DNA of 64,000 nt, taken from contig CP018226.1 in NCBI GenBank assembly GCA_016865015.1, forward strand, positions 1,643,001-1,707,000, read 5' to 3'. The translations under genes were made by a program, and so were the position numbers. The notes beneath the pieces were generated by a model. That model was not told the DNA's origin, did not search any database, and worked only from the letters and a program-made list of their open reading frames with translations. The DNA comes from Rhizobiales bacterium IMCC20636 (lineage in GTDB: Bacteria > Pseudomonadota > Alphaproteobacteria > Rhizobiales > GCA-2746425). Of the stretch, positions 8,930-19,171 are shown one piece after another; the first letter of the stretch is position 1; each line of letters opens with the position of its first letter.

Positions 8930-9922
8930 ATGCTTGCCATTATGAAATCGGCACTTGATAGAATTCTCGTTGGCCATGCAGATGATGACACCATACGCAC
9001 TGGTGTCACAGTGCTTTTGTGTGACCGTCCCACACTTGCCGCTGTCCATGTGATGGGCGCTGCACCTGGCACCCGTGAGACCGATTTGCTGGCGGCTGAA
9101 AACACCGTGACTCACATTGATGCCATCGTTCTGTCTGGCGGTTCTGTATTTGGTCTGGATGCTGCAGGCGGGGTGGTTGATACGCTGCGGCAACAGGGTC
9201 GGGGTTTTCCGGTCGGTGATCAGACCGTCCCGATTGTTCCCTCTGCGATCCTTTATGATCTTGGCAATGGCGGACGAAAGGACTGGACTGGACAATCACC
9301 CTATTCAGCCCTCGGGCGCAAGGCACTGCGCGCAGCGTCAGATATGTTTCAGATGGGCGGCGTGGGCGCGGGCTTTGGGGCGACCACTGCGAATCTGCGT
9401 GGCGGCTTCGGTTATGCCGAGATGCAGCTTGCCGATGATGTGTATGTTTGCGCCTATGTTGCGGTGAATGCCGTTGGTCAGGTGACAATGGGAACCGGCC
9501 CGCATTTCTGGGCGGCACCGTTTGAAGAGGACCGCGAATTTGGCGGTCTGGGCACAGCTGAAATCACGCCGAACCTGACCAAAGTCAGGGTCAAGAAACC
9601 ATTGAAGAGAGCGTTGACCGCGGTTGAAAACACCACCATTGGCGTCATTGCAACAAATGCCAAACTGAGCCGTGGCCAGACCAAGCGGCTGGCAATGAGC
9701 GCGCATGATGGCTATGCCCGTGCGATCTGGCCCTGCCATACACCGATGGATGGGGATGTGGTGTTCGGACTGTCCACAGAGGAGCGGCCGGCGCCGGATC
9801 TGATCCTGCTGAATGCAGCTGCTGCCAGTACCATGTCTCGTGCAATCGCAATTGCAGTTTACAATACAACCAGCCGCCCGGATGATACGTTGCCCAGTTG
9901 GGAAGCAAAGTTCGATTTATGA
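8930..9922 (+). CDS. P1-family peptidase (DmpA/NylC-type Ntn hydrolase, S58)
   Basis: A 330-residue protein of the self-cleaving DmpA/NylC family. The early ILVGHADD..RTGVTVLLCD, the LSGGSVFGLDAAGGV block and GGVGAGFGATTANLRGG are family signatures. The likely autoproteolysis site is Asn234-Thr235 in ENTTIGVIATNAKL, where the freed threonine becomes the N-terminal nucleophile; this is known for NylC and inferred here. The AHDGYARAIWPCHTPMDGD stretch matches the C-terminal part of the family. Members are aminopeptidases or amidases, and the substrate cannot be predicted. Two ATGs (8930, 8942) are possible and neither has a clear ribosome site. Confidence 0.85.
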   Translation: MLAIMKSALDRILVGHADDDTIRTGVTVLLCDRPTLAAVHVMGAAPGTRETDLLAAENTVTHIDAIVLSGGSVFGLDAAGGVVDTLRQQGRGFPVGDQTVPIVPSAILYDLGNGGRKDWTGQSPYSALGRKALRAASDMFQMGGVGAGFGATTANLRGGFGYAEMQLADDVYVCAYVAVNAVGQVTMGTGPHFWAAPFEEDREFGGLGTAEITPNLTKVRVKKPLKRALTAVENTTIGVIATNAKLSRGQTKRLAMSAHDGYARAIWPCHTPMDGDVVFGLSTEERPAPDLILLNAAAASTMSRAIAIAVYNTTSRPDDTLPSWEAKFDL

Positions 9923-10006
9923 CAGGATCGAGCACATTGTCTGCCTGTGTCCTCTGTGGTATCCGCCACGCACCCATTGCCTTGACATGAAACCCAGGAT
10001 TTTATC

Positions 10007-10687
10007 ATGAGCCGTCCCATGCTGATTGCCCCTTCCATATTGGCTGCGGATTTTTCCCGGCTTGGCGATGAAGTGCGCGCTATTGATGAAGCGGGCTGTG
10101 ACTGGGTTCATGTGGATGTGATGGATGGGCATTTTGTGCCAAATATTTCATTCGGCGCGATTGCTGTGAAAGCAGTGCGGCCCGTGACCCGGAAAATTCT
10201 GGATGTGCATCTCATGATTGCGCCGTGTGATCTCTTTCTTGAAGAGTTTGCGGCAGCCGGTGCTGATATCATTACGGTGCATGCAGAGGCTGGCCCGCAT
10301 CTTGACCGCTCCTTGCAGTCCATCAAGGCCTTGGGCAAAAAGGCCGGGGTGTCGCTTAATCCGGGCACACCGGAATCTGTTCTTGAATATGTGCTGGACC
10401 GGCTGGACCTCATTCTGGTGATGACAGTCAATCCGGGTTTTGGTGGTCAGGCCTTTATTCCGGCAACGGCAGAGAAGGTCCGCCGTATCCGCTCAATGGT
10501 GGGGGGCCGCGATATTGATATTCAGGTCGATGGCGGTATCACGCCGGAAACCGTTCCGTTTGTCGCGGCAGCGGGCGCGAATGTTTTTGTTGCGGGCTCC
10601 GCAGTGTATAAAGGTGAGGGAGTCGACGACTATCGCGCCAATATCAGCGCCATTCGCGCTGCTGCACAGGCTGCAGGAAAGGATTGA
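10007..10687 (+). CDS. rpe: Ribulose-phosphate 3-epimerase
   Basis: A 226-residue TIM-barrel enzyme interconverting ribulose-5-phosphate and xylulose-5-phosphate (pentose phosphate and Calvin pathways). Signatures are [15 protein letters not shown], the metal/catalytic [16 protein letters not shown], the DVHLMI histidine, [12 protein letters not shown] and [10 protein letters not shown] with the second catalytic aspartate. Length is normal. Its stop lies four bases before the DUF2259 gene, which suggests co-transcription. Confidence 0.97.
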   Translation: MSRPMLIAPSILAADFSRLGDEVRAIDEAGCDWVHVDVMDGHFVPNISFGAIAVKAVRPVTRKILDVHLMIAPCDLFLEEFAAAGADIITVHAEAGPHLDRSLQSIKALGKKAGVSLNPGTPESVLEYVLDRLDLILVMTVNPGFGGQAFIPATAEKVRRIRSMVGGRDIDIQVDGGITPETVPFVAAAGANVFVAGSAVYKGEGVDDYRANISAIRAAAQAAGKD

Positions 10688-10691
10688 ATTC

Positions 10692-11423
10692 ATGATGTCC
10701 GCTACGCGAATTTCCAGATGTTTCATCACCGTCCTTGCCGGGCTTCTGATTTCACAAGCGTCTGCCGCTGATTTGGCCGAATTGGGATCGACCGGTTTTT
10801 CTGACGATGGCGCTTACTTCGCCTTCGAGCAGTATGGCATTCAGGATGGCTCAGGCTTTCCCTATTCCAGCATCACCATTGTTGATGTAAAATCAGATTC
10901 CTGGGTCGCGGGAACGCCGATTGATGTCGTCTTGGACGAGGAGTCTTCATCGCCCAATCAAGCACGTGCCCGGGCCCAGCAACAGGCGTCGGCCTTGCTG
11001 TCGCAATATGGGGTGAAATCAAGCAATGGTGTGCTGGTGGCCCATAATCCGGTCAGCGAATTATCGGCTGATCCCAAGAATGTTATCTTCCGTCCGGTCA
11101 AGACAACGATGGAAATCGGACCACCCATTGAGGTTCAGCTGGATGCGTTTGAACTGTCTGCAGGCTCCGATTGTACGGTTTTCGGAACGACATATGGCTT
11201 CCGACTTTTGCTGTCGACTCCGGGGCAGGTGAAGATTTTGCATGAAGATACCAGAATTCCAAGCAGCCGGGGCTGCCCGCTGGATTACCGGATTGATCAG
11301 GTCTACGCACACAGACTGCCGGGTGGGGCGGTTGCCCTGGCCATAATGCTGGTCATGAATACGCCGGGCTTTGAAGGGCCTGACGGCAATTATCTGGCAT
11401 TCACCACCGAGGTTGCTTGGTAA
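10692..11423 (+). CDS. DUF2259 family predicted secreted protein
   Basis: A 243-residue protein with an N-terminal signal peptide (hydrophobic core CFITVLAGLLI, cut after ASA). The GFSDDGAYFAFEQYGIQDGSGFPYSS start and the later FRLLL and EGPDGNYLAFT segments match the DUF2259 family of alphaproteobacteria, whose function is unknown. The two cysteines (DCTVFG and RGCPLD) could form a periplasmic disulfide. ATG 10692 is four bases after the rpe stop; the same frame is open far upstream inside rpe, but that part is a shadow. It is probably translated from the rpe transcript. Confidence 0.8.
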   Translation: MMSATRISRCFITVLAGLLISQASAADLAELGSTGFSDDGAYFAFEQYGIQDGSGFPYSSITIVDVKSDSWVAGTPIDVVLDEESSSPNQARARAQQQASALLSQYGVKSSNGVLVAHNPVSELSADPKNVIFRPVKTTMEIGPPIEVQLDAFELSAGSDCTVFGTTYGFRLLLSTPGQVKILHEDTRIPSSRGCPLDYRIDQVYAHRLPGGAVALAIMLVMNTPGFEGPDGNYLAFTTEVAW

Positions 11424-11591
11424 GCATCAGCGTTCGCTGGTGGGCTGTTCCGGGACGCCGAAGGCCGGGTTTGCGCGCTCGCTGGGCATCGTTACAGCCC
11501 ACTTGTGGTCATAAAGCTGTACTTTGGAATTGAGACACATCGCAGGCTCTGATAGGAAGGCGTGACTCCCTCCAAACAACAGGACTTCTTC

Positions 11592-12926
11592 ATGGTACCG
11601 CGCTATTCCCGAGCTGAAATGGTTTCAATCTGGTCGCCGGAAACAAAATTCCGTATCTGGTTTGAAATTGAGGCGCATGCCTGTGATGCGCTTGCCAAAC
11701 TGGGTGTCATTCCTGAAAGCGCTGCACGAACGATCTGGGAAAAGGGTGGCGCAGCCGAGTTTGATGTTGCTCGCATTGACGAGATCGAGCGTGAAACCAA
11801 GCACGATGTTATCGCGTTTCTGACGCATCTGGCTGAAATTGTGGGCCCGGATGCGCGCTTCGTGCATCAGGGCATGACCTCTTCTGACGTTCTGGACACC
11901 TGTTTCAGCGTCCAGTTGACGCGATCAGCTGATTTGCTGCTTGCTGACATGGACGCTTTGCTGGCTGCGCTGAAAAAGCGTGCGTTTGAGCACAAGATGA
12001 CGGTTTGCATCGGACGCTCTCATGCAATTCATGCTGAGCCCGTGACATTTGGTTTGAAATTGGCCGGTGCTTACGCGGAATTTGCACGGTGCCGAGACCG
12101 GTTGGTCGCAGCCCGCGCTGAAATCGCCACTTGCGCAATTTCCGGAGCCGTTGGCACCTTTGCCCATATCGAGCCGGATGTTGAAGAACATGTGGCGCAG
12201 GCCATGGGGCTGACACCGGAACCGGTGTCGACACAGGTCATCCCGCGTGACCGCCACGCCATGTTTTTTGCCACACTGGGTGTTGTAGCCTCATCCATTG
12301 AGCGCCTGGCAACAGAAATTCGCCATCTTCAGCGTACAGAGGTTCTGGAAGCAGAGGAGTATTTTGCCCCCGGTCAGAAGGGCTCTTCAGCCATGCCGCA
12401 CAAGCGCAATCCGGTGCTGACGGAAAACCTCACGGGTCTGGCTCGTATGGTGCGCAGTTATGCGCTGCCTGCCATGGAAAATGTAGCGCTTTGGCATGAA
12501 CGGGATATTTCCCATTCTTCAGTGGAACGCATGATCGGGCCTGATGCGACAATCACACTGGATTTTGCGCTGGCGCGGCTGACCGGTGTGATTGATAAAT
12601 TGCTGGTCTATCCGGAACGCATGCTTGCCAATGCGGAAGCCATGGGCGGTTTGATCTTTTCGCAGCGTATTTTGCTGGCGCTGACACAGGCGGGTTTGTC
12701 CCGAGAGGACTCCTATCGTCTGGTACAGCGTAACGCGATGAAGGTCTGGGATAATTATCAGGCGCGCAAGCCGGTGGCGGCGGATCAGTTTTTGCAGGAA
12801 CTGAAACAGGACGAAGATGTTGCCAAAGCATTGAGTGCCGAGGAGATCGAGAAAGAGTTCGATATGGCAACGCATACACGACACGTGGATACGATCTTCA
12901 AACGCGTCTTTGGAGATGTTGCATGA
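11592..12926 (+). CDS. purB: Adenylosuccinate lyase
   Basis: A 444-residue fumarase/aspartase-fold enzyme of purine synthesis that removes fumarate from SAICAR and from adenylosuccinate. Seen are IPESAARTIWEKGG, the HDVIAFLTHLAE histidine region, VHQGMTSSDVLDT and the signature loop GSSAMPHKRNPVLTENLTGLA in part with the catalytic serine. ATG 11592 gives the standard MVPRYSRAEM start, with AGGA upstream; an open GTG at 11562 is rejected. The last four bases overlap the following hydrolase gene (ATGA), so the two are coupled. purC and the rest of the pathway begin 1.9 kb further on. Confidence 0.97.
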   Translation: MVPRYSRAEMVSIWSPETKFRIWFEIEAHACDALAKLGVIPESAARTIWEKGGAAEFDVARIDEIERETKHDVIAFLTHLAEIVGPDARFVHQGMTSSDVLDTCFSVQLTRSADLLLADMDALLAALKKRAFEHKMTVCIGRSHAIHAEPVTFGLKLAGAYAEFARCRDRLVAARAEIATCAISGAVGTFAHIEPDVEEHVAQAMGLTPEPVSTQVIPRDRHAMFFATLGVVASSIERLATEIRHLQRTEVLEAEEYFAPGQKGSSAMPHKRNPVLTENLTGLARMVRSYALPAMENVALWHERDISHSSVERMIGPDATITLDFALARLTGVIDKLLVYPERMLANAEAMGGLIFSQRILLALTQAGLSREDSYRLVQRNAMKVWDNYQARKPVAADQFLQELKQDEDVAKALSAEEIEKEFDMATHTRHVDTIFKRVFGDVA

Positions 12927-13474
12927 AAACTGGCGAACTCGATATTCTGATATTGCCGGGCCTTGGCGGTGGCACAGATGACCACTGGTACCGGCGCTGG
13001 AACAGCAAATTGAAAACAGCCCGGATTGTTGATCAGGAGGACTGGTTGACACCCGATCCGGACGCCTGGACACAAAACATTGTGGACGCGGCAAAAGCTG
13101 CTGACAGGCCGGTTTTCTTGCTTGCTCACAGTCTTGGTGCGGTTGCTCTGACCCATGCGGCACAGCAATTATCAGATACCAATATCGCGGGCGCAATGCT
13201 GGTGGCGATGCCGGATTTGCCGACTGTTCAGGAATTGATCCCGGAAACCGCAGGGTTCTTGCCAATCCCCACCGCACCATTATCGTTTCCATCCTTGATG
13301 GTGGCCAGCCGCAATGACCCCTATAGCAGCTATGAAAAGGCGGAGGAAAGAGCGCTGGATCTGGGATCATTGCTGATAGATGCCGGAGATCACGGACATA
13401 TCAATGATGAAAGTGGCCATGGACCCTGGCCGGAGGGGCTGATGGCCCTGTCCAAATTCCTCAACAGAATTTAG
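12923..13474 (+). CDS. RBBP9/YdeN-family serine hydrolase
   Basis: A 183-residue alpha/beta hydrolase of the RBBP9/YdeN type. The N-terminal LILPGLGGGTDDHWYRRWN, the nucleophile elbow AHSLGAVAL, PSLMVASRNDPYSSYE with the acid, and the final DAGDHGHINDESGHGPWPEG with the catalytic histidine fit the family order. Its start overlaps the purB stop by four bases, indicating translational coupling. The physiological substrate of bacterial members is unknown. Confidence 0.85.
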   Translation: MKTGELDILILPGLGGGTDDHWYRRWNSKLKTARIVDQEDWLTPDPDAWTQNIVDAAKAADRPVFLLAHSLGAVALTHAAQQLSDTNIAGAMLVAMPDLPTVQELIPETAGFLPIPTAPLSFPSLMVASRNDPYSSYEKAEERALDLGSLLIDAGDHGHINDESGHGPWPEGLMALSKFLNRI

Positions 13475-13485
13475 AATTTAGCGCT

Positions 13486-14253
13486 TCAGTCCTGTGCTTC
13501 AGACAGGAGTTGTGCCGCGCCGCGTGCAATGGCTCCGCCATCAGTGCTCAGTGCACACAGCCGGTAGCCCAAGGATCGGGACAGTTTCAGTTGCTCTGGC
13601 AAGATCGCAAATATGCAGGGAATCTTGCCTGCTGCAATCGTACGGGCGGCGATATCTTCAATGACGCTGATGGTGTTTTCACCGAATTGATTGATTTCTG
13701 CCCCATCGGAAAATGTGACAGATAGATCCGAGGGGCCGACGAAAACTCCATCAATGCCGGGCACTGCGAGAATGGCGTCCAGATTGTCCAGCGCTTCGCG
13801 TGTTTCGATCATGGCAATCGCCAGTGTTTCGTCATTCGCACTGGTTAGATAAGTGCTCTGGTCATGTTGACCCGTCACCAGCATGGCACGGCCAGGACCC
13901 CAGCTGCGCGCGCCCACAGGGGGGAACTTCATGGCACCAGCAAAGGCCTTGGCATCTTCAACAGTGTTGATCATGGGTGCGATGACAGCAGCCGCGCCCA
14001 TATCCAGTGCGCGGCTGGCGGTGCCCCATTCGCCGACAGGAATGCGGACAATTAGACGCTGACCCAGCATTTTAGCGGACGCAACGCATGTCAGGGTGCT
14101 GGAAATGTCATGAAATCCATGCTGCATATCCAGCGTCACGGTGTGATACCCGGCAGTCAGCAGTGCCTCAACCACCAGCCCGTTCGGGATCCCGCTCCAG
14201 GCCGTGATGATGTCCTTGCCGGATTTCAGTTCGGATACAAAATCCTGCGCCAT
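13486..14253 (-). CDS. HpcH/HpaI aldolase family protein
   Basis: A 255-residue TIM-barrel enzyme of the HpaI class II pyruvate-aldolase group (2-dehydro-3-deoxyglucarate or 4-hydroxy-2-oxoheptanedioate type). Motifs are LDMQHGFHD, LIVRIPVGEW, AAAVIAPMINTVEDAKAFA, PPVGARSWGPGRA, IAMIETREALDNLD and GIDGVFVGPSDLS, which include the metal ligands Glu and Asp. ATG 14253 is preferred; an in-frame TTG six codons earlier is the alternative. It is convergent with the hydrolase gene, 11 bases away. Physiological direction and substrate cannot be told. Confidence 0.88.
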   Translation of the reverse strand: MAQDFVSELKSGKDIITAWSGIPNGLVVEALLTAGYHTVTLDMQHGFHDISSTLTCVASAKMLGQRLIVRIPVGEWGTASRALDMGAAAVIAPMINTVEDAKAFAGAMKFPPVGARSWGPGRAMLVTGQHDQSTYLTSANDETLAIAMIETREALDNLDAILAVPGIDGVFVGPSDLSVTFSDGAEINQFGENTISVIEDIAARTIAAGKIPCIFAILPEQLKLSRSLGYRLCALSTDGGAIARGAAQLLSEAQD

Positions 14254-14286
14254 AAAATTATCGCCAACCAAGAGAGTCTGCAGTGG

Positions 14287-14610
14287 TTATTTGGTGGATT
14301 CGATCTGTTGCACGGCAACTGCCATCAGATTTACCATTTTTTCGCGCAGTTCCTGATCAGAAACGGCAACATTGCCTTGGTCGAAATCGGCACGCACTTT
14401 GCGAAAGACATCCTCATCGCCAGGTTCGTCGAAATCAGACGCAATGACGGCACCGGCATATTCGGTGGCCTTTTCTCCAGCAAGACCCAGCTTTTCAGCA
14501 GCCCACAAGCCCAGAAGCTTGTTTCTGCGGGCTTCTGACTTGAACCGAAGCTCTTCGTCATGGGCAAATTTACTTTCATAGGCGTCTTTGCGTTTGTCAA
14601 AAGTCGTCAT
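14287..14610 (-). CDS. DUF1476 protein, F1Fo-ATPase zeta-subunit type inhibitor
   Basis: A 107-residue protein matching the alphaproteobacterial DUF1476 family (FDKRKDAYESKFAHDEELRFKS.. ARRNKLLGLWAAEKLGL). In Paracoccus the family member is the zeta subunit, which binds F1-ATPase through its N-terminal segment and blocks ATP hydrolysis. Here the N-terminal charged helix, the YAGAVIASDFDEPGDEDV loop and the C-terminal helical part are all present and the length is normal. It is divergent from purC and transcribed toward the aldolase gene, 33 bases downstream. Whether it inhibits strongly in this organism cannot be judged. Confidence 0.88.
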   Translation of the reverse strand: MTTFDKRKDAYESKFAHDEELRFKSEARRNKLLGLWAAEKLGLAGEKATEYAGAVIASDFDEPGDEDVFRKVRADFDQGNVAVSDQELREKMVNLMAVAVQQIESTK

Positions 14611-14861
14611 ATCGATTCTCTTTGCGGCAGGAATTCAGATGTAAACTCAGAATTGTGTATTGTGCATATCGTTGCCGGACCATCCACCGCAAGGGACAAA
14701 GATGGAAAATGGCGTAAAAATTGAAAATACAGCCTGTGGAGCATGTGCATTTGCGTCCGGGTGATTGTCACTGGCCTGTGTTTCCTCTAGTGTCCTGCAA
14801 AATAATCTATGCGGGTATCAGCGTGGTATTCGCCCCTTTTTTCCTCACAGGTTACAGCGAT

Positions 14862-15626
14862 ATGAACCGTCGACGCCGTATTTACGAAGGCAAGGCAAAA
14901 ATCCTCTATGAGGGTCCTGAACCCGGTACGCTGATTCAGCATTTCAAGGATGATGCGACCGCATTCAATGCCAAAAAGCGCGAAGTGATTGATGGCAAGG
15001 GTGTGCTCAACAACCGTATTTCCGAGCATATTTTTGAAAACCTCAATCGCATTGGAATTCCAACCCACTTCATCAAGCGCATCAACATGCGAGAGCAGCT
15101 GATCCGCGAAGTCGAGATCATTCCGCTTGAAGTTGTTGTGCGCAATGTCGCTGCCGGGTCGATTGCAACCCGTCTTGGTCTGGAAGAAGGCACAGCGTTA
15201 CCCCGATCCATCATCGAGTTCTATTACAAGAATGATGAATTGAATGATCCGCTGGTGTCCGAGGAGCATGTCACGGCCTTTGGATGGGCAGCTCCCCCCG
15301 AGATTGACGACATGATGTCGATGGCCATCCGGATTAATGATTTTCTGGTTGGATTGTTCATCGGCGCGGGTATTCAGTTGATTGATTTCAAGATTGAATT
15401 TGGTCGGCTGTGGGAAGGTGATCTGATGCGCATTGTGCTGGCTGATGAGATTTCGCCTGATTCCTGTCGTCTTTGGGATGCAAAGACGCAGGAAAAGATG
15501 GACAAGGATCGGTTTCGGCGTGACATGGGCGGCGTGCTGGAAGCCTATCAGACAGTTGCCCGTCGACTTGGAATTTTGAACGATAATGAACGGCCACACG
15601 GCTCCGGCCCGGTTCTGGTCAAATAG
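14862..15626 (+). CDS. purC: Phosphoribosylaminoimidazole-succinocarboxamide (SAICAR) synthase
   Basis: A 254-residue enzyme adding aspartate to CAIR with ATP in purine synthesis. Seen are [49 protein letters not shown] and the signature ..IDFKIEFGR with [17 protein letters not shown] 14862 gives the usual [13 protein letters not shown] start; the frame is open for 47 codons upstream, but that part lacks family sequence. First gene of a purC-purS-purQ-lipoprotein-purL run. Confidence 0.97.
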   Translation: MNRRRRIYEGKAKILYEGPEPGTLIQHFKDDATAFNAKKREVIDGKGVLNNRISEHIFENLNRIGIPTHFIKRINMREQLIREVEIIPLEVVVRNVAAGSIATRLGLEEGTALPRSIIEFYYKNDELNDPLVSEEHVTAFGWAAPPEIDDMMSMAIRINDFLVGLFIGAGIQLIDFKIEFGRLWEGDLMRIVLADEISPDSCRLWDAKTQEKMDKDRFRRDMGGVLEAYQTVARRLGILNDNERPHGSGPVLVK

Positions 15627-15635
15627 GTCTGATTT

Positions 15636-15872
15636 ATGAAAGCTCGTGTAGTCGTTACGCTTAAGAACGGTGTTCTTGATCCGCAAGGGAATGCGATTGA
15701 GGGCGCGCTGGATGCGCTGTCCTTCCAGGGAATCCAGTCCGTGCGTCAGGGCAAGGTGTTTGATGTGGAACTGGACACTGATGATGCCGATGAGGCGCGG
15801 AAAACCCTGACCGCCATTTGTGAAAAACTATTGGCCAATACTGTCATTGAGGACTTCGAGATCAACCTATGA
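15636..15872 (+). CDS. purS: FGAM synthase subunit PurS
   Basis: A 78-residue PurS, the small structural subunit that bridges PurL and PurQ in the three-part FGAM synthase. The N-terminal [20 protein letters not shown] and [15 protein letters not shown] are diagnostic. It starts nine bases after purC and overlaps purQ by four bases. Its presence agrees with the short PurL encoded downstream. Confidence 0.96.
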   Translation: MKARVVVTLKNGVLDPQGNAIEGALDALSFQGIQSVRQGKVFDVELDTDDADEARKTLTAICEKLLANTVIEDFEINL

Positions 15873-16534
15873 AATCAGCGGTTCTCATTTTCCCGGGCTC
15901 AAATCGTGACCGGGATATCATCAGGGCACTGGAAGTTGTCAGTGGTCAGAAACCGGCGCTGGTCTGGCATCAGGAGACAACAATTCCCGATGTTGATCTG
16001 ATTGTGCTGCCTGGTGGGTTCTCCTACGGTGATTATTTGCGCGCCGGTGCGATTGCCGCCCGTTCGCCTGTGATGAGTGATTTGCAGCGCCATGCGGATC
16101 GCGGCACCCGAATCCTCGGCGTGTGCAATGGATTTCAAATTCTGACGGAAGCCGGATTGTTGCCAGGCTCATTGATGCGCAATGCCGGGCTGAATTTTGT
16201 GTGCAAAACCGTGCAACTTGAAGCAAGCAATGCAAACACCGTGTTTTCGCGTCAGTATCAACAGGGCGAGATTTTCGACTGTCCTGTCGCACATCATGAC
16301 GGCAATTACTTTGCCGACGCGCGGACATTGGATGCATTGGAAGCGAATAATCGGGTCGTGTTCCGCTATGCAAATGGAACCAATCCGAACGGGTCATTGA
16401 ACGATATTGCCGGTATCATGAACGAAACCGGGACTGTCATGGGGATGATGCCCCACCCGGAAAATCTGATTGAGGAACTTCATGGCGGCGTCTCCGGACG
16501 TGGCGTATTCACCAGTCTGTTGGAGGCCGCATGA
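15869..16534 (+). CDS. purQ: FGAM synthase glutaminase subunit PurQ
   Basis: A 221-residue class I glutamine amidotransferase delivering ammonia to PurL. The nucleophile lies in [17 protein letters not shown], with the catalytic His-Glu pair in [12 protein letters not shown]. Early [13 protein letters not shown] and [18 protein letters not shown] are typical. It overlaps purS and the following lipoprotein gene by four bases each, so translation is coupled along the operon. Confidence 0.97.
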   Translation: MKSAVLIFPGSNRDRDIIRALEVVSGQKPALVWHQETTIPDVDLIVLPGGFSYGDYLRAGAIAARSPVMSDLQRHADRGTRILGVCNGFQILTEAGLLPGSLMRNAGLNFVCKTVQLEASNANTVFSRQYQQGEIFDCPVAHHDGNYFADARTLDALEANNRVVFRYANGTNPNGSLNDIAGIMNETGTVMGMMPHPENLIEELHGGVSGRGVFTSLLEAA

Positions 16535-16929
16535 CCCGTAAGGTACTTTCCGTTACCGTGTTGTTGCTGGCTCTGCCACTGGCTGGTTGCCTCGATACAA
16601 AGTCCTATGAGCGCGGTCCTGGCCCGAAATACGGACTGGCCACTTTGATGAGTGATCAGATTCGCAAGTGCTGGTTTGGCGCCGGTGGTTCCGGATTTTC
16701 CGAATATGCGGCTGAAAGTGATGTCAATCCGGTGTTTAACCGGGCCAGAATTCTTCTGGTTCCAAAGAATGATCTGGAAGCAAAGCCGCTTCTGATTGTT
16801 GAGGCAATTGACAAGAATAATACGCAGGCCACTGTATCGGCCTATGGTCCGTTGATGCAGGGCGCGCAGGGCGCACGCATCAGTGCGGATCTGAAACGTT
16901 GGACCAGTGGATCGCAGGCCTGTAGCTGA
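16531..16929 (+). CDS. Putative lipoprotein encoded between purQ and purL
   Basis: A 132-residue protein with a lipoprotein signal peptide: hydrophobic [15 protein letters not shown] and lipobox LAGC with the acylated cysteine at residue 19, followed by Leu-Asp. An Asp at +2 would favour inner-membrane retention by enterobacterial rules, but the +2 residue here is Leu, so outer-membrane sorting is possible. The body has one strong feature, a second cysteine pair (IRKCWFGAG and the terminal QACS). No domain is recognised. Its ATG overlaps the purQ stop and its stop overlaps the purL start, so it is an integral member of the operon; its link to purine synthesis is unknown. Confidence 0.82.
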   Translation: MTRKVLSVTVLLLALPLAGCLDTKSYERGPGPKYGLATLMSDQIRKCWFGAGGSGFSEYAAESDVNPVFNRARILLVPKNDLEAKPLLIVEAIDKNNTQATVSAYGPLMQGAQGARISADLKRWTSGSQACS

Positions 16930-19139
16930 TGTTACCTACATTCAATAATAATGCTCCCATCACCCCGGAGTTGGTGGAAAGCCACGGTCTCAATTCAGAA
17001 GAATATGCGCATATTCTTGAGCTGACCGGACGCACGCCAACCATCACGGAACTCGGCATTTTCTCAGCGATGTGGAACGAGCACTGTTCCTATAAATCTT
17101 CGAAAAAATGGTTGAAGACACTTCCTGTCACCGGCCCCTGTGTCGTCTATGGTCCCGGCGAGAATGCGGGCGTGGTCGATATTGGAGACGGTCAGGTGGC
17201 TGTTTTCAAAATGGAAAGCCACAATCACCCCTCCTTCATCGAGCCCTATCAGGGGGCGGCGACCGGCGTCGGTGGCATTCTGCGTGATGTGTTCACAATG
17301 GGCGCGCGGCCAGTCGCAGCCATGAATGCCTTGCGGTTCGGTGCGCCAGAGCATTCCAAAACCCGCCATCTGGTGGCAGGTGTGGTTGCCGGTGTCGGTG
17401 GCTACGGCAATTGTTTCGGTGTGCCAACGGTCGGCGGTGAAGTGAATTTTCACGCCCGCTACAATGGCAATATTCTGGTCAATGCGTTCGCTCTTGGCGT
17501 TGCCAATCGCGATGGCATCTTCACCTCTCAGGCCGAAGGTGTCGGTCTGCCGGTGGTGTATCTTGGTGCCAAAACCGGACGTGACGGAGTTGGCGGTGCC
17601 ACCATGGCATCAGCCGAATTTGATGATCAGATCGAGGAAAAGCGCCCCACGGTTCAGGTGGGCGATCCCTTTACGGAAAAGTGCCTTCTGGAAGCCTGTC
17701 TTGAACTCATGGCGACCGGCGCAGTGATTGCGATTCAGGATATGGGCGCTGCGGGTCTGACCTGTTCTGCTGTGGAAATGGGTGCCAGCGGAAATCTTGG
17801 TATTTCGCTGGATCTCGACAAAGTGCCCTGCCGTGAAGAGCGCATGAGCGCTTATGAGATGATGCTGTCGGAAAGTCAGGAACGCATGCTGATGGTTCTG
17901 GAGCCCAGCAAACAGGCAGTTGCCGAAGCCATTTTCATCAAGTGGGGCCTGGATTTTGCAATTGTCGGCGAGACGACAGATGATTTGCGGTTCAAAATTC
18001 ATCACCATGGTGCGTTGGTGGCTGACTTGCCAATCAAAGAACTGGGCGATGAAGCGCCGGAATATGACCGGCCCTGGATTGCGCCCACACCTGCGGCTCC
18101 ACTTTCAGATATTCCTGTTCTGGCAGATCCGATTGAGGCGCTGAAGACGATGATCAGCTCGCCTGATATGGCTTCGAAGCGCTGGATTACCGAGCAGTAT
18201 GATTGTCTCATTCAGGGCAACTCGGCGCAGTTGCCGGGCGGAGATGCCGGTGTGATACGTGTCGAGGGCACTCAGAAAGCCCTGGCCATGACCAGTGATG
18301 TGACGCCGCGTTATTGTGAGGCTGACCCGTTTGAAGGTGGCAAACAGGCGGTGGCGGAAGCCTGGCGCAATCTGACGGCTGTTGGTGCGACGCCATTGGC
18401 CATTACCGACAATCTCAATTTCGGCAATCCGCAGCGCCCTGAAATCATGGGCCAGTTTGTGCGGGCCATTGAAGGTATTGGCGAGGCCTGCAGGGCTTTG
18501 GAATTTCCGGTCGTGTCGGGTAACGTGTCGCTTTACAATGAAACCAATGGGGAAGGCATTTTGCCAACACCCACGATTGGTGGTGTCGGCCTTCTGACTG
18601 ATTGGACCCAGATGGCAAGGCTTGCCTTTGCCAATGCGGGTGATGTGATCATTCTGGTCGGTCGCACCGGAACCCATTTGGGCCAGTCGATCTATCTGCG
18701 CGAAGTTCATCAATTGGAAGCAGGTCCTGCACCCAGTGTCGATCTGGCGGAAGAACGCCGTAATGGCGATTTTGTCCGGTCACAGATACTGGATGGTTGT
18801 GTGACAGCGTGTCATGACATTTCCGATGGTGGTCTGCTGGTTGCTGTTGCTGAAATGGCTATGGCTGGCGGGAAGGGGGCTGATTTGGCCGAACTTTCGA
18901 ATGCCAGTGCAGAAAGTCTTTTTGGCGAAGATCAGGCGCGTTATGTGCTGACGGTCCGCCCTGAGAAAGTCGCGGCACTCTTGGAAAGTGCTGATGCTCT
19001 CGAAATTCCGGCGATGCAGATCGGGATTGTTGGTGGTCAGGAATTGAAACTTGCTGACAATCACTCCATATCTTTAGAATTGCTGAAACAAACACATGAA
19101 AGCTGGTTGCCGGGTTACATGTCTGGCACAAAGGCGTAG
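16929..19139 (+). CDS. purL: FGAM synthase large subunit PurL
   Basis: A 736-residue small-type PurL, the ATP-dependent synthetase domain that makes FGAM from FGAR and ammonia supplied by PurQ. Seen are [19 protein letters not shown], the ATP/metal segment [31 protein letters not shown], and a second half-repeat starting near [15 protein letters not shown] and [16 protein letters not shown] 16929 overlaps the lipoprotein stop by one base. The complex needs PurS and PurQ, both encoded just upstream. bolA follows after 32 bases. Confidence 0.97.
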   Translation: MLPTFNNNAPITPELVESHGLNSEEYAHILELTGRTPTITELGIFSAMWNEHCSYKSSKKWLKTLPVTGPCVVYGPGENAGVVDIGDGQVAVFKMESHNHPSFIEPYQGAATGVGGILRDVFTMGARPVAAMNALRFGAPEHSKTRHLVAGVVAGVGGYGNCFGVPTVGGEVNFHARYNGNILVNAFALGVANRDGIFTSQAEGVGLPVVYLGAKTGRDGVGGATMASAEFDDQIEEKRPTVQVGDPFTEKCLLEACLELMATGAVIAIQDMGAAGLTCSAVEMGASGNLGISLDLDKVPCREERMSAYEMMLSESQERMLMVLEPSKQAVAEAIFIKWGLDFAIVGETTDDLRFKIHHHGALVADLPIKELGDEAPEYDRPWIAPTPAAPLSDIPVLADPIEALKTMISSPDMASKRWITEQYDCLIQGNSAQLPGGDAGVIRVEGTQKALAMTSDVTPRYCEADPFEGGKQAVAEAWRNLTAVGATPLAITDNLNFGNPQRPEIMGQFVRAIEGIGEACRALEFPVVSGNVSLYNETNGEGILPTPTIGGVGLLTDWTQMARLAFANAGDVIILVGRTGTHLGQSIYLREVHQLEAGPAPSVDLAEERRNGDFVRSQILDGCVTACHDISDGGLLVAVAEMAMAGGKGADLAELSNASAESLFGEDQARYVLTVRPEKVAALLESADALEIPAMQIGIVGGQELKLADNHSISLELLKQTHESWLPGYMSGTKA

Positions 19140-19171
19140 AGTTACGCATCGAAACTAAGGGTTTTCTGTCC

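Noticed and set aside
8062-9105. 347-codon minus-strand open frame across the LivJ-type gene and the P1 peptidase start
   Set aside because: Shadow of the two plus-strand genes; no ribosome site or domain.
11426-11443. Hairpin CATCAGC/GCTGGTG after the DUF2259 gene as a terminator
   Set aside because: No T tract follows; the stem has a wobble pair.
12519-13370. 283-codon minus-strand open frame across purB and the hydrolase
   Set aside because: Shadow; cysteine- and arginine-rich with no recognisable family.
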